Positions 40,127 to 53,200 of a DNA stretch of 64,000 nt are shown piece after piece (position 1 is the stretch's first letter; every line of letters begins with the position of its first letter). The notes under the pieces were generated by a model. That model saw only the letters and a list, made by a program, of their open reading frames with translations. It had not been told where the DNA came from and made no database searches. Made by a program: the position numbers and the translations under genes. The stretch comes from Dryobates pubescens (taxonomy: Eukaryota; Chordata; Aves; Piciformes; Picidae). The stretch covers positions 7,665,266-7,729,265 of the forward strand of contig NC_071644.1 in assembly GCF_014839835.1 (NCBI RefSeq). The letters are read 5' to 3'.

Positions 40127-42172
40127 TATTGGATTTGGCCCTTTTTTAATGGAATTGCCTTTTTTACAGGCTGTGGTTTCTGATCAAACAACAACAACAA
40201 AAATCTTTAAACCCAATTTAAATGTCAAGTGTTTGAAGTTCTTTCCACATCTAGCTCTTAAGCAAATGTAGTGTTAAGAGTGAGGGTGCTTGTTAGTTGC
40301 TACAAAGCTCTTTTGATGCCAAGAGGTATCAATAGCAATCAGTGGGAAAATGATCAGCATAGAAAAAAAGAGGCTGAGGTTGTAGTAAATGCTGCTGTCC
40401 TCAGAAACCCCTTGGTTACCCCAGCATAGGAGGTGGTGTGCTGCTGAAGGCACTTCTTGGCGGCCAAGGCAAACTTGCCTCTGGAAGTTCCAGCCAGGAT
40501 GCAGAACTGAAGCTCTGACAACTCTTCCTGAGCGATGTGTGGGTGTTCAGGGGATGTTTGGAGCCACACCAAGCAAGTTGTGCCCCCTTAATCTTTGTGT
40601 AACTACTATTAAGAGCAGACTGCCCTTGAGAGCTGTCATCTTTTCAGTGACCAGGGGAGAGATCTGCCACCAGCTTCTGATACTGCTTGTGATTTGCAGT
40701 GCCCCTTCGAGTTCTTCTGTCGGGAGATCCAACAGAGGGAGCTGACATTTGGTACAGGAAAGGAAAATATTTGGCCTGGGGATGTGCAGCCAGCCCACAC
40801 CTGCAGTACACAAGGGTTTAGGGCATGTTCTCCTCCAGCTATTTTCAGATGTCTCAGAGAAAACATCTCATTAAACTCCCATTAGATTGTCACATTTTAA
40901 CCTCCCCTAGAAGATGCCATGGAAATGAATGAACCTAATCATCCTAAGCAGGTTTCCAAGTAAGTGGATTGCAGAGAGATAGGCTTCATTAAACAGGGAT
41001 TTCATTTGCCTAATCAATAGGCATATGTGTTCCTCAGCCATGCCTTTGTTTGGAAGGGCAGAGAATCTGCTGTTCATTCTCATCATCTGGCTAAAGGTGA
41101 GGCCAAACCACTTGGACACCACATGAACCCTGGAAACATGTTTGTTCACAGAAGTCTAAGCTACATTTCACTGGGATCCCAGAGAAAATAAAGAGCAACC
41201 CAACCAAACCTTTGTGACACCAGCACAGGGTAACAGCACCTGAGCCTGCTCCCTTGCACTGAGTGTCTAAGCAAACCCCAATCATTCATGCAAGAGACAA
41301 GCAAACCCACATGCTCTGGCTTGGTCCTTTTGCCAGCACTGGCTTCATGTGAACACTTTGTGTGGTTGTTTGCTCTCGTGGTAATCCAGCTGTTTCCTCA
41401 AACCTTTTGCTGTGCCCCAGCCTGCAATAAAACTCAGCCTGGACTTCTCACTTGCTGCTTCAACAGTTTGCCACTGAAGCAAAGCACTGTTCTTTGCTTT
41501 GAGTGAACCCCCCCCCAGGCAGCACATCAGAATTAGTAACATCCCTTATTGCCTCAGAGGCCTTCAGACAGACACAGCACCACAGGTTTTCTGATCTTTC
41601 TCCCTTGGGTTTGCCGTCTCCCCTTTCATCTCCTCTTAAAAGAAACAATCAACTAGTCTTGAAAGAGGGGCAGCTTGCTGCAGGCCAGCTAAGGAAGCAC
41701 TAACCACCCACAGCTAACCATTTTTGCAGCACTGTGCTAATTTTAGTCTTGGATTCAGCCAGGGCAGACAATCCCCAGAGCAGAGATGCTGAGGGCAGCC
41801 TGCGACATATGGTTGCTAAAGCATTTCTCCTAGGAGGGAGCTTTACATTTAGGGCTGAGTTGCTACAGTGCCCTCCAAGTCATAACTTTGAGGATTACTC
41901 ATCCTAGACAGGCAAAAGCAGAGAATGTGCCTCCTAATTTAGATAGCTCCTGCAGCCTCTCTGAATCAGCAGGCTGCCTCACCCCCACCGTGGTTCTATT
42001 TCCAGCGCTTGATTCACTTCCAGTAAGGTCTGAACTTACCTTCTCTGACAGCCCCTGGTGAAGAGATGAAGGCAAGAGGAGTGAATGAGGTTCAGGGGTC
42101 AGAGAGCTCTGCCTGCCTACCTTGCTGGGGCAGCTTGGGCTTGAAGCTCACACCACAGACTGTGTTGGTCAC
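40127..42172. other. Intergenic DNA, FNDC10 to GOLIM4-like gene
   Basis: Unique-looking sequence; no gene, RNA or repeat recognised. Confidence 0.5.
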
Positions 42173-42545
42173 AGATCATAGAACGGATTGGATCGATAGG
42201 GACCTTAGAGACCACCTAGTTCCAGCCCACCTGCCATGGACAGGGACATCTTCTACTAGACCAGGTTGCCCAAGGCCTCATGCAACCTGGACTTGAGCAC
42301 TTCCACAACCTCCCTGGGCAACCTGTTCCAGTGTCTCACCAATCTCAATGTAAGGAGTTTCTTCCTAATCTCCAGTCTAAATCTGCCCTCCTCAAGCTTC
42401 AATCCATTCCCTCTCATCCTATCACCACAAGCTCTTGTCAAAAGTCCCTCCCCAGCTTCCTTGCAGCCTTCTTCAGGTACTGGAAGGCTGCTGTAAGGCC
42501 TCCCTGGAGCCTTCTCTTCTCCAGGCTGAACTCTCCAGGTCCTGC
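42173..42545 (-). mobile_element. CR1 fragment
   Basis: A 370-bp 3' fragment with tgccatggacagggacatct and cttcttcaggtactggaagg. Confidence 0.92.
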
Positions 42546-43462
42546 ACTGAACTGTGACACAGTGACATCTTCCCAGCCCCGCTGAGAGTTAAAGGCATTT
42601 CTGATTAGGATGCATCTGAACCACTCCAGCTGATCTGTTCTGAACGTGCTATTTATAGCAGCAGTGGAGGCTGACAAGCATTGCATCATGCAGCAAGGTT
42701 GGTAATGTAAAGCACTAATGCAGCATTAACCATTTCAAGCCATTCTGGGTGTCAGAAACCCCAGCACAGCTTCGCAGTGAGCTCCTTAGTGGGCTGTGTG
42801 AGCAGCTCTGGCATTAGGCTAAGAGATCTTTGCCTGCTCTCCCTGGCACAGCCTCTGGTTGCTGTCCTGCTTTTGGCACCTTTGCTTATTCTGCCCACAA
42901 AGGTACCAAGCAGCAGAATGAGCCCAGGGCATGTGTCTCCTCTGGAGATCTGTGTGCACACCATGGTCTGGACATCTCTCTGCTTAAAGCAGGCTGCTCT
43001 AGGGAGTGATGCAAAATGGGAGGTGAGGAAGCTTTCCTAACTTGGGGTGTTGCTGAAGCTCTCAGATGAAATGGTTTAGGTCATAGAGGAGCTGGACCAC
43101 CCCTGGATTTCTGAGCCAGGAGAAGGCTGGGACAAAAGGAGAAGCACGCACAGAGGATGCTCTGCAGGTCCAATGCCTCTTTGCAGGGCTGGGAGAGCTC
43201 TTTTCATCTTAAGTGGTGGGTTGCAGCTGAACTGCTGCTGCCCCTATGGATGGGGTGCTCTGCCTTTGGCTTTCTTAACTTAGCTGGGATAAGGTGTTGA
43301 GGAAGAGGATGCAGTGGCTCACAAGCACACATACACTGGTTGGCATGTGGTTATTTCTGTTGGTGCTCATGGGCAGCTCTCACCTCTGCATTACTCCACA
43401 CAAAGCCCAGGCTAACCTCCTTCCCACCTTGCTCTGGTGGGAGCAGAGGATGTCTTAAAGCA
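42546..43462. other. Intergenic DNA
   Basis: Nothing recognised between two CR1 copies. Confidence 0.5.
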
Positions 43463-43660
43463 GCACAGAATCACTAAGGTTGGAAAAGGCCTCTAAGATC
43501 ATCAAGTCCAACTGTCCACCCAACACTACCATGGCCACTAAACCGTGTCCCAAGGTGCCATGTCTACACCTCTTTGTTTTCTTGAACACCTCCAGGGATG
43601 GGGACTCCACCACCTCCCTGGGCAGCCTGTTCCACTGCCTGGCCACTCAAGAAACACTCC
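43463..43660 (-). mobile_element. CR1 fragment
   Basis: A 200-bp 3' fragment with taaggttggaaaaggcctct and the phrase ctccaccacctccctgggca. Confidence 0.92.
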
Positions 43661-44029
43661 TGAGCAAAATGTTTTATGAAGACAGATTCCTTTGTATTAG
43701 CAACCAGTCGAGGGAGTCCAGGGACCAGTTCAGGCACACCTCTGCTGCCCAGAGGGTTGAAAACAAAAACCAACTAAAAAAAGAAAAGCTCTCCAGCTTG
43801 GGAGGGGGCAGGGGAAACAAGAGGGTGAAGAACACAATCAATCAAAAAGTGCTTCTAAGAGAAGCAGCAGGATAAAAATCATTCCTACAGTCTGAGAGCA
43901 CTTCCATGCTATTGACCCGAGAGGCAGCAATGGCCTCAGCCACGTGGGTGTGAAGCACATCTGCAAGCTCCCTGCTCAGTGCCTGTGCAGAGCATTATCT
44001 CCTCCTGCCTTTGTCTCTTCTGGGCAGTG

Positions 44030-44035
44030 TTTAAT
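44030..44035 (-). terminator. Candidate polyadenylation signal (ATTAAA) of the GOLIM4-like gene
   Basis: The variant signal ATTAAA on the minus strand, about 70 bases past the stop codon. A canonical signal further downstream is equally possible. Confidence 0.3.
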
Positions 44036-44106
44036 ACAGGAGACAGTTCCCAGGAGGAATTCCAATCCTCTCTCTCCTAGTGTATTCCGTTTGCCTTCAG
44101 CATCTT

Positions 44107-44217
44107 TCAGTAGTAGTCCTCCTTCTTGCCATCAGCTCTCTGTACTCCTGCATGGTCCTTCTGGTCTTGGACAAGTTCCAGGTCATCATTGTCATCCACC
44201 TCACCTCCATGATCCTC
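44107..44217 (-). CDS. GOLIM4-like last exon and stop
   Basis: Acceptor CTGCACCCAG, then [20 protein letters not shown] to KKEDYY and TGA at 44107-44109. The acidic Asp/Asn/Glu composition matches the GOLIM4 tail. Confidence 0.82.
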   Translation of the reverse strand, partial: EDHGGEVDDNDDLELVQDQKDHAGVQRADGKKEDYY

Positions 44218-47200
44218 CTGGGTGCAGAAGGAATAGCCAGGAAGGAAAAAAAAATCAGGAAAGCCTGGAAAAGCAGAGCCTAACTAGCAGCACATTGTGC
44301 TGCTTCTGGGTATGGCTGTTCCACCATACCAGCCCAGCCTGGGAAACTCAGGAGAACAGGGGAGAATCCCTCTCTGCCAGGGACCTTGAGGTGTCATTGG
44401 CAAGCCACTCTGCCAAGACACAGAGGGGAGAAGCATCTCACAGCTCAGCTGCTGCAAATGGATGCAGAAAGAAGTGAGGAGGGGAGACAGAGCCTAAAGG
44501 ATACTCTGAACACCTGGAGCAGAAAAGGGAGCAGAGCTCAGTGGGCTCTGGGTTTGTTCTGGAGAGCCACCTCGCTGAGCAGGCAGAGACAACACTGAAG
44601 TCAGTGCTCACATCTGCCTTCCTAAAAGCTGAGGCAAGCTCAGCTCCTGGCTACCAGCACCCCCAGGTAACAAGCACGCCAGAAAGGGAAAGAGGAAGAA
44701 CCTTGGTGTCGTACAATTTCCTGCTCCTGATCTTCTTGATAGTCATCCATTTGCTCTTCCCTGGGCTTGGCAGGTCTGCCAGCATCCTGCAAAACACACA
44801 GCCTCACTCACTGCTGACAGTGCCCCGGCCGGGGATACAGCTGCCTGGCATTACAGCCCCAGGTGTGGGCTATGGAGCAGGAATCCAGGGCAGCAGAGGG
44901 ACAATGAGGCAACCCAAATTCCACTGCTGCTCTTCCCATCCAGTCTCACTTTCCACCTGCTGGCAGCAGCAGCCCAGCTCCTTCCCCTGTGGAGAGCAAG
45001 TCCTCTCCTGCAGCAGAGGGGTGCCAGGGCCCCTGCACAAGCTGCTGCAGCACCAAGTGCCAGCACTGCTGGGAGGCCACAGGTTATTTAGGGTAGAGCT
45101 TCAGGGAGCACAGCCCAGCCCTGTCTGAACATCAGGTATTCAGTCACTAATTCTTTCCACATTTTCACTAATCTTAAGGAGGTGTTGCTCTGTTGGTGCC
45201 AGCATCTCATTCTCCTTGGATTTCATTGGCTTGGGCTTCTTTGTTTTTGTTCTTTTCTTTCCTTAAGCCTCACTATTAATCATGGGTTTAGAGGCTGACA
45301 GATGAAACACTCCTTTTGAGTGTTGTCAAAACTCCTTGTCAAAACAAGCTAACATTTCCCTGATGCAGAGCCTGGCTTCAGCCAGCCAGCAGCACTTTGT
45401 AAAAGAAATGGATTCCATCTGCAGGCAGGCAGACAAGGAGGCAGAGGTCTCACGTGTGGGCACTGCTGCCAAGAGCCTGCTGCACACAGGGCAGGACCTG
45501 ACCAGAGCCCCAGCACAGGCCCTCTTAGTGTCTCTGGTTTGGGTCTCTCAAGTGCCTGAAAAGATAAAAGAGCTGTGGGGAGAGTCATCTCCTGCTCAAG
45601 GTCTCTCCAGACACTTGGCTGCTTCAAATCATAGAATCATAGAATTGTTAGGGTTGGAAGGGACCTCAAAGATCATCTAGTTCCAGCCCCTTGCCATGGG
45701 CAGGGACTCCTCACACTAGATCAGGTTGCTCAGAGCCACATGAAGCTCTACCCTAACTAACCTGTGGCTTCCCAGCAGTGCTGGCACTTGGTGCTGCAGC
45801 AGCCTGTGCAGGGGCCCTGGCACCCCCTTGCTGCAGGAGAGGACTTGCTCTCCACAGGGGAAGGAGCTGGGCTGTTGCTGCCAGCAGGTGGAAAGTGAGA
45901 CTGGATGGTCTTAAAAACCTCCAGGGATGAGGCTTCTACCACCTCCCTGGGCAGCCTGTTCCTGTGTCTCACCACCTTCATGGGGAAGAACTTCTTCCTA
46001 ACATCCAATCTGAATGCTAGGGCTGACTTCAACTGGCAGAGAGGACAGGGCCAGAACAAGTTCTGACAGTGACCAACCCACTGCTCCTCTCTCAGAAAGA
46101 GGCTTCTCCTACCTGCCATACCCTTGCAGTGGGATTATGGATCCATCCAGGAGCACAGAATTAACCAGGTTGGAAAAGACCTTCAAGATCATCAAGTCCA
46201 ACCCATCACCCAGCACCATCTAATCAACTAACCCATGGCACTGAGCGCCTCATCCAGGCTCTTTTTAAACACTTCCAGTGATGGGGACTCCACCACCTCC
46301 CTGGGCAGCACATCCCAAGGGCCAATCTCTCTGTCTGGGAAGAACTTTCTCCTCACCTCCAGCCTAAACCTCCCCTGGCACAGCTTGAGACTGTGTCCTC
46401 TTGTTCTGGTGCTGCTTGCCTGGGAGAAGAGACCAACCCCCACCTGGCTACAACCTCCCTTCAAGGAGTTGCAGAGAGCAAGAAGGTCTCCCCTGAGCCT
46501 CCTCTTCTGCAGGCTAAGCAACCCCAGCTCCCTCAGCCTCTCCTCCCAGGGCTGTGCTCCAGACCCAAACACGATGTCCTTAGGCTTTCTGCCTCCCCCC
46601 ATTCACAGCTGGGGATCTTTGCCTGGCACCTGCTGCTTGCCCTCATGTCAGTTACCTTCAGTGGCTTCTCCTTAGGCTCTTCTTTCACACTGGGCTCCTT
46701 GAACTTCTCCAGACCTCCCACTTTCTCTTCAAAGTCAGGTCTCTCCAGCTCAGCTTCCTCAAACTCATCCTCCCCTTGGTTATTGGGATCCTGGGCTGGA
46801 TCTGCAGCATCATCTGGCATCTGGACAAGAAAAGGCTCTCGTGAGTACCAGGCAGGAAGACCCCGTGGGAAATGCTGACTCTAAAGGGATGCTGCACCTA
46901 GGTGAGAGCACTACTGACCATGGGTTCCTGCACAGCAGCCTCCTTCTGAGAGTGCAGGTTCTCCTCTCTCTCAATCACTCCTGCATCTGCAAGGCAAAGG
47001 GACAGTCATCAGTGTCACCAGGTAGGATTCCCAGGGCTGGGGAGCAGCTGTGCTCACTCTGCACTAAGCAGAGATTTGTCTCAACCTGCCTGCAGCTGGA
47101 GGCAGACAATGGTCCCTGCATGAGTTCAGAGGAATTCTTTTTCAGTGCCATTTCCAAGAGCTCAGGGCAAAGCAGCCCTGTGCTCCTACAGCTGCCAAAA

Positions 47201-50200
47201 CTCATTCCTTGTCCCCAAGGCTGGGGCACCAGCATGTGTTGAAGCATGTCCAGAACTTACTGAATGGTGCAGCGAGACACAGACAAAAACCAGCTCTGGA
47301 TTCAGGCCCTGATCTGTATTTGGGGCTGTAAATATCTAAAGGGTGGAGGTGATGAGGATGGGGCTGGGCTCTTTTCAGTGGTGGCCACTTACAAGACAAG
47401 GGGCAATGACTACAAGCTAGGACCCAGCAGGTTTCACTTGAGCTTCAAGAGAAACTTCTCTTTGAGGTTGCTGGAGCCCTGGCAGGCTTCCCAGAGAGGT
47501 TGTAGAATCTCCTTCTCTGGAGAGACTCCAAACCCACCTGGATAAAATCCTGTGCAACCTCATCTAGGAGAACCTGCTTTAGCAGGGGGTTGGAGTAAAT
47601 GATCTCCAAAGATCCCTTCCAGCCCCAGCCCCTTTGATTCTCTGATGGAGGTGCATTTTTCCTCATGCCACTGCTAAGTTTTGGCAGCATCTATAGCAGC
47701 AACCCAGCCCTACAGCCACTCAGACCAGCACTGGGGGCTAAAGTAGACCACCCCAGGTCACTGTGTCTGTGCCACCTTCCCCTTTGCTGGCACCTGGCTG
47801 CTAAGAACAAAAAGCAGGGAGACAGTCAAGGCAGGAGGAGGGGGGTGGAAAAAAATCAGCCTTTAAATACATATCCTTTCCTTTCAACTAAATCAAGGTC
47901 TAATCCTCACCCTGAAGTGGATATGGCTGCAGTGTGTCCCAGCTCTGGCACTCACCAGCAACAGGGGAGGGCATGGCCCATGTCTGCCATCACCATGGTC
48001 CAAGTGCCTCTCCCCCAAACATGCAAGGGGAGCCTATGAGCCAGCAGCATTCCCAACTGGACAGCAGCACTGCCAGGGCACTGCCTTTGGCTGTTAATTC
48101 CAATTAGGACAGAGAGGTCAAGGGCTCTTGGTCCTCAAGCTCCCTTATACCTGCCACGAGGTCTTTCCTTTTCAGGGGAAAATTCACTTTGATGTGAACC
48201 AATTAGCTCAGTTTCTCTGAGGGGACCTGCTGAAAAATCAGGTCAGCAAAACATGAAACAGCAGCTCCACAAGTTACCTCCCAGCCTCTGAAATAGCTGT
48301 AGGTGCTCTGTTGGCTGACTGACAAATCCAGCTCCCTGCCCTTGAATGTATTTGCTTTTAGCCCCTTAAGGACAGCTGGGGAAATGCCTACCCTCAGTAA
48401 CTCAGAAACCCTACTTCTGAAAAAGAAATGAAAGTAAATAATTAAATCAGTTCCTGTGAGAGATTGAATCATGGAATGGTTTAGCTTGGAAGAGGCCTTT
48501 AAAAATCATTGAGTTCAACTCTTAACCCAGCACTGGGCTAGCCTGCTGAAGAGTGATTTTTTCCCCATCACTCCCCTGGGAGTGAAAGAAGAATTGGCTT
48601 CACTTAACACAGGTTTTGAGGCCACTACCTTGGAAATGTGTGAAGATGCAGGGCAGAAGGGAGCAAGCCCAGAACGCTGCCCAGGCTTTGCATTTGGCCA
48701 AGGACAATATCCTCACAAGGAATCATTTGAGTTGTAAGGGTTCTCCTTTAACACCAGCAGGAAGTTCTTGTCCCTCCCCAGAAGAAAACTCTTCTCCCTC
48801 CCTGCTTTGGTTGGCAATAAATGAGTGCTGTGCAGGATAGGATTAGGGCAGCCCTACCCATCTCAAGCTCCTCATCATCTGTCCTTTCCTTCTTGTCTTC
48901 CTGACCAGCTCCTTGATGCTCTTCCCCTCTCTTCTCGCTGGGTGGCTGTGGGCTGCCTTTCTGCATCTCTTGCCCAGGCTTGGGATCAAACTGAAGGCTC
49001 TTGGGGTAGCTGTGCACTTGTTCTTCATCCATCTGAGCATTCACTTTGTTAACTATGTCTTTCCAGCTGCAAAAAAGGGCACAAAGCAAACGAGAAACAC
49101 ACCCCCCCCACCTCTGCCTCAGTATATCGAGAGAGAATTTCATCCTCCTGCATTATAATGGCAAGCAGAGGGAAGAAACCTCCAGCACATGCAGAAGCTT
49201 GTCCTGATTTAACTCTTGGGCAAAAGGAGCAGTTTGCATTCCTTGCTGTGATATCTGCTTGAAAGAGAACATTTAGTGTGCCATAAGTACCCAATAAGTT
49301 ATGCTTTATAAACACAATTTATTGCTGAGCTGCTTTGAGATGGTTCAGCTGATACAAGAACTTATCCACACAGCACTCAGCTCCAGTCCTAAAGAGAGAT
49401 TTGCTCATGCCTCACACAATCCCAAAGATCTTCAGTTTATGGAAAGATATCAAACCCATAAATCCTCTTTCTTGTTCCAGCTTCAAGAGGCTGCTACAGT
49501 GAAACTCTCGAATTTTAGCCTAAAAAGAGGAACAACCTTGCGAAATAAACAGGAAAAGCACAACACAAAAGTCACACTTTCAGGCCATTCCCTCTTGTTC
49601 TATCACCTGATGCTAGGGTGAGGAAACCAAGCCCAGCCTCACTCCAGCCTCCTCTCAGGGAGCTGCAGAGAGCAATGAGGTCTCCCCTCAGCCTCGTTCT
49701 CTCAAGGCTGAACCCCCCCAGGTCCTTCAGCTGCTGTGTTCTCCAGACCCTTCACCAGCTTTGTTGCCCTGCTCTGGGCACTCTCCAGCACCTCAATGTC
49801 CTTCTTGGAATAAGGAACCCAAAACTGGACAGAGATTTAAGCACTGAGAAAGGCCATGAGGTCTGTGGTGACAGGTTGGACTCGATGATCTTTGAGGTCT
49901 CTTCCAACCTTAGTGTTACTGTGATACAAGTGGCCTTCACTACAGCAGCTCTCTAAAGCCAGCATCCTACCTCCACACAAAACTTCCAGGAAGAGCAATC
50001 ATAACCCAGCCTTCAGCTCCCATTCCCCCCCATTATAAAACCATCACAATGCAAATCAGCCATCCAGAGCTCCTCTGGGAAGTGCTGGTCTCAGCCACCC
50101 GAAGCAAGACGTGGGCACTGGGTGCCTGGCCCTCTTTGGCGCTCTGCTGAGGCTTGATATTGTTCTTGGCATCAGCACCTTCTGGAGAAGGCTGGTTTGT

Positions 50201-53200
50201 TCACTCCTTGTCACAGATCTCATACAGAGTCTGGAGCAGCTCCAGCTGCTCTGGAAATCCTTAACCACAGCTCCAGGAAAAGAAAAGCAGACCAAACCCC
50301 CCAGCACCTTTGTCCCTGCAGCAGTTATTTGCCAAACAAACGCAGTGTTTGCACTGGGTGTTTCACAGCGCAGCGGTGGCATCTTCTGCAGGCTCTGCAG
50401 GGCTGAGGAAGGAGCATTCTGCCATCACAACCTCACCCCTCACCTGCAGTTCCACTCACACAGGCACCTCCCTGTAAGAAGGCAGAAAATCCTCAGTGCT
50501 GTGACTCCCTGTGTCCATCAGATGGTGTGTGCCAAAGCAGTGTGCAGAGGACACTGCCCTTTAAAGCAAGCACAGTCTGACCTGGGAGGGCTGCAGGTTA
50601 AGTGAACAAACAGGGAGGGGGCGGGAAAAAAGGGCAGAGAAGAATGGGTAGGATCAGGCTGAATTAAGAATGAAATCCAGAAGTCTCCTCTACAGATAAA
50701 AGGGAAATGAAATCTGGTTTGCTCCAGTAAATGGAGCAGATATGACCTGGACAGACACAAGGGATAAATAAATCAAATGAGGAAGCACTATTTTCAGAGT
50801 TAGGTTTTTTTGGAGCATGGCCAGACTTTGATGAATTGCAGCCTCAGGAAGACATTTGCTGCCTTTTGCAAACCAGACTGGTCTGGGAGTGCTGCTGAGA
50901 GAGCCAGCAGCTCCTGTACAGCGCCCAGCACTACAGGATCCTGGTCCCAGACCAGACTGCCAGCTGCTACAGCAATGCCAGGAGTGCAGGAGGAATTATC
51001 CATTCTGGTACCTGTATGGAGTGGGCAGGTTCAAGCCATGCTCTGGACCTCTGCCCTCTCCAAGGGGCTCTCCTCCCCAGACCTCTCCTCTCCTGTTTAC
51101 CCCAAGAAGAGGTCTGGAGAAGACTCTGCTGAGGATGTCCAATATGAGCAACAGTCCCAAGCTGCAGGGAATTTTAATACCAAGGTTTCAGCTAAGCTTT
51201 GTTCCAAGTCTTTTATTTTGAGCCCTGATCCTTGCACTGACAGGGTTGAATTGCTTTGGCTTCTCCAGATGAAGCTGAAGTTGACATAAACCACATCATC
51301 TCAAGTGCAGGCATGCAGGAACATAGTCAGGACAAAAGCCTGGGCTGCTGGATGGATTCTGACGGTGTCCTCACTCCTGGAACAAACTCCTGCTGTGAAC
51401 TGTTTTATCCCATTCTGGATAAATCCCATGGCTTGGGGCTCACAGCTCTCAGACCTGTCTGACTGCTCATGTTCTAAGGAGGCTCAGTGAAGGAAAGTCC
51501 CTAAGATACCAGGAGGACCCCAAGCTCCATTCCCTGGCAGGGAAGAAGACATGGAAGAGAGGATTGAATAGAAGGGATTTGTTTCACCAACCTTTGCATT
51601 TGCCCCTGTCTGTTCCCTGTGGAGTGGTGGCTGTCTGGCCCCTGAGGTTTTTCTGCTGCAGAGGGTTGTTTTGGATCAGAGAGGGACAGCCCAGGAGCTT
51701 GGCTTTCCTCATGGCTCTTCACCTGGATGCGCATCACCATCTTCACATCCTGCAGAGGAGAGACATGAATGCCCTCAGGAGACACCCTCCTGACCTTACC
51801 AGGTATCCACAGACTCCCCTTGCATTTGGGCAGCCTCCTGGGCCAGAAAAATCCTCTCTCAAAGAACAACAGATTCGTTCTGCAGCCCTGTCCAGCCAGC
51901 CTGCAGTGGGAGAGGTCCTTCTCCTTCCCAGCAGCCAAGAGGAGGCAATCTGGACCCTGTGTGACCCAAGCTTGTCTTGGGCAGGTTAATCTCCAAGAAA
52001 AGAGGAACAACGAAACCACGTCTGAAAAAATCCCCACACAGAGAATCATTGAGGTTGGAAAAGGCCTCTGAGATCATCAGCTAGGACTGCCAACCCAACA
52101 CCACCCTGGCCACCAAACCGTGCCCCAGTGTGCCATGTCCACTCCTTTCCTGAACACCTCCAGGGATGGGGACTCCACCACCTCCCTGAGCAGCCTGTTC
52201 CAATCCCTGACCACTTTTTAAAGGCAATAAAATTTTCCTAATCTCCAACCCAAACCTCCCCTGGCACAACCTGAGGCCATTTCCTCTTGTCCTATCACTT
52301 GCTCCTTGGGAGAAGAAACTGACACCCAGCTGGCTCCAACCTCCTTTCAGAGAGCTGCAGAGAGCAATGAGGTCTCCCCTCAGCCTCCTCCTGACTAAAC
52401 ACCCCCAGCTCCCTCAGCCTTGTTCTCCAGACCCTTCCCCACCTTTGTTGCCCTTCTCTGGACCTGCTCCAGCCCCTCAATGGCTTTCTTGTAGCGAGGA
52501 GCCCAAAACCTGAACCCAGTATTCAAGGTGTGGCCTCTCCAGTAGTTCCTGTAATTACAGCCCAACCACACTGCAATTATTGTCATTTCTGCAGAGATTT
52601 GCTTTCCATAGCTGCCTCTCCATCACCCCAGGAGGCAGAGGAGCTGCTTTTATGATTTCCTCTTTGCAGATCCGGCAGGATCCAGAAGAAGAACCCAGCC
52701 CAGCCACTAAACCACAGCCTCTGGAGCGCGCACAGGAGCCTGAAACCTGGGGCCAGGACGCTTCCCATGCCAGGGCAGTGGAATGCACATGTGCATGTCA
52801 TTACAAATATGCCAGTGCTGGGCTTCACAAGAAAGGGCTGCACAGGACAAGCAGCAGGAGTGCAGCACTCACTGGGTTCCCGTTGGGAAGGCTGTTCATG
52901 GTCCGGGTGAATCGGACGACGTGGCCGTCCCCGTGCCGCGCTGGCCAGGCTGGCACAGCATCTGGCAGGGAGTTGGCATCTTGCAGTGGAGCTGGATGGG
53001 TAAAGAGCACGTTAGCCTGTGGCCTGGGGCCATCATTCCTGTAGGAGCTCTGGCCCTGCAGCAGAGAGCCATCTGCCTGCTTCTGAACCCCAGAGACTTG
53101 TGATGCCAGCGGGTTCCCGGCGGGGCGATTCTCCTGACTGGCTGGAAAAGCCTGCAAAGAAGAATGGACAAGAGTTAGCCAGCTCAGCTCCCCCCACACT

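Larger units (their letters stand above)
44787..46655 (-). other. Intron between exons j and k, with inverted repeat
   Basis: Contains both arms of the 167-bp inverted repeat (44937-45103 and 45741-45907), the CR1 that the second arm interrupts (45628-46020), and another CR1 (46153-46570). The 637-bp loop shows nothing else except the start of that CR1. Confidence 0.9.
46987..48857 (-). other. Intron between exons h and i
   Basis: Holds CR1 pieces at 47335 and 48464. The stretches 46987-47334 and 47647-48463 show nothing else. Confidence 0.85.
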
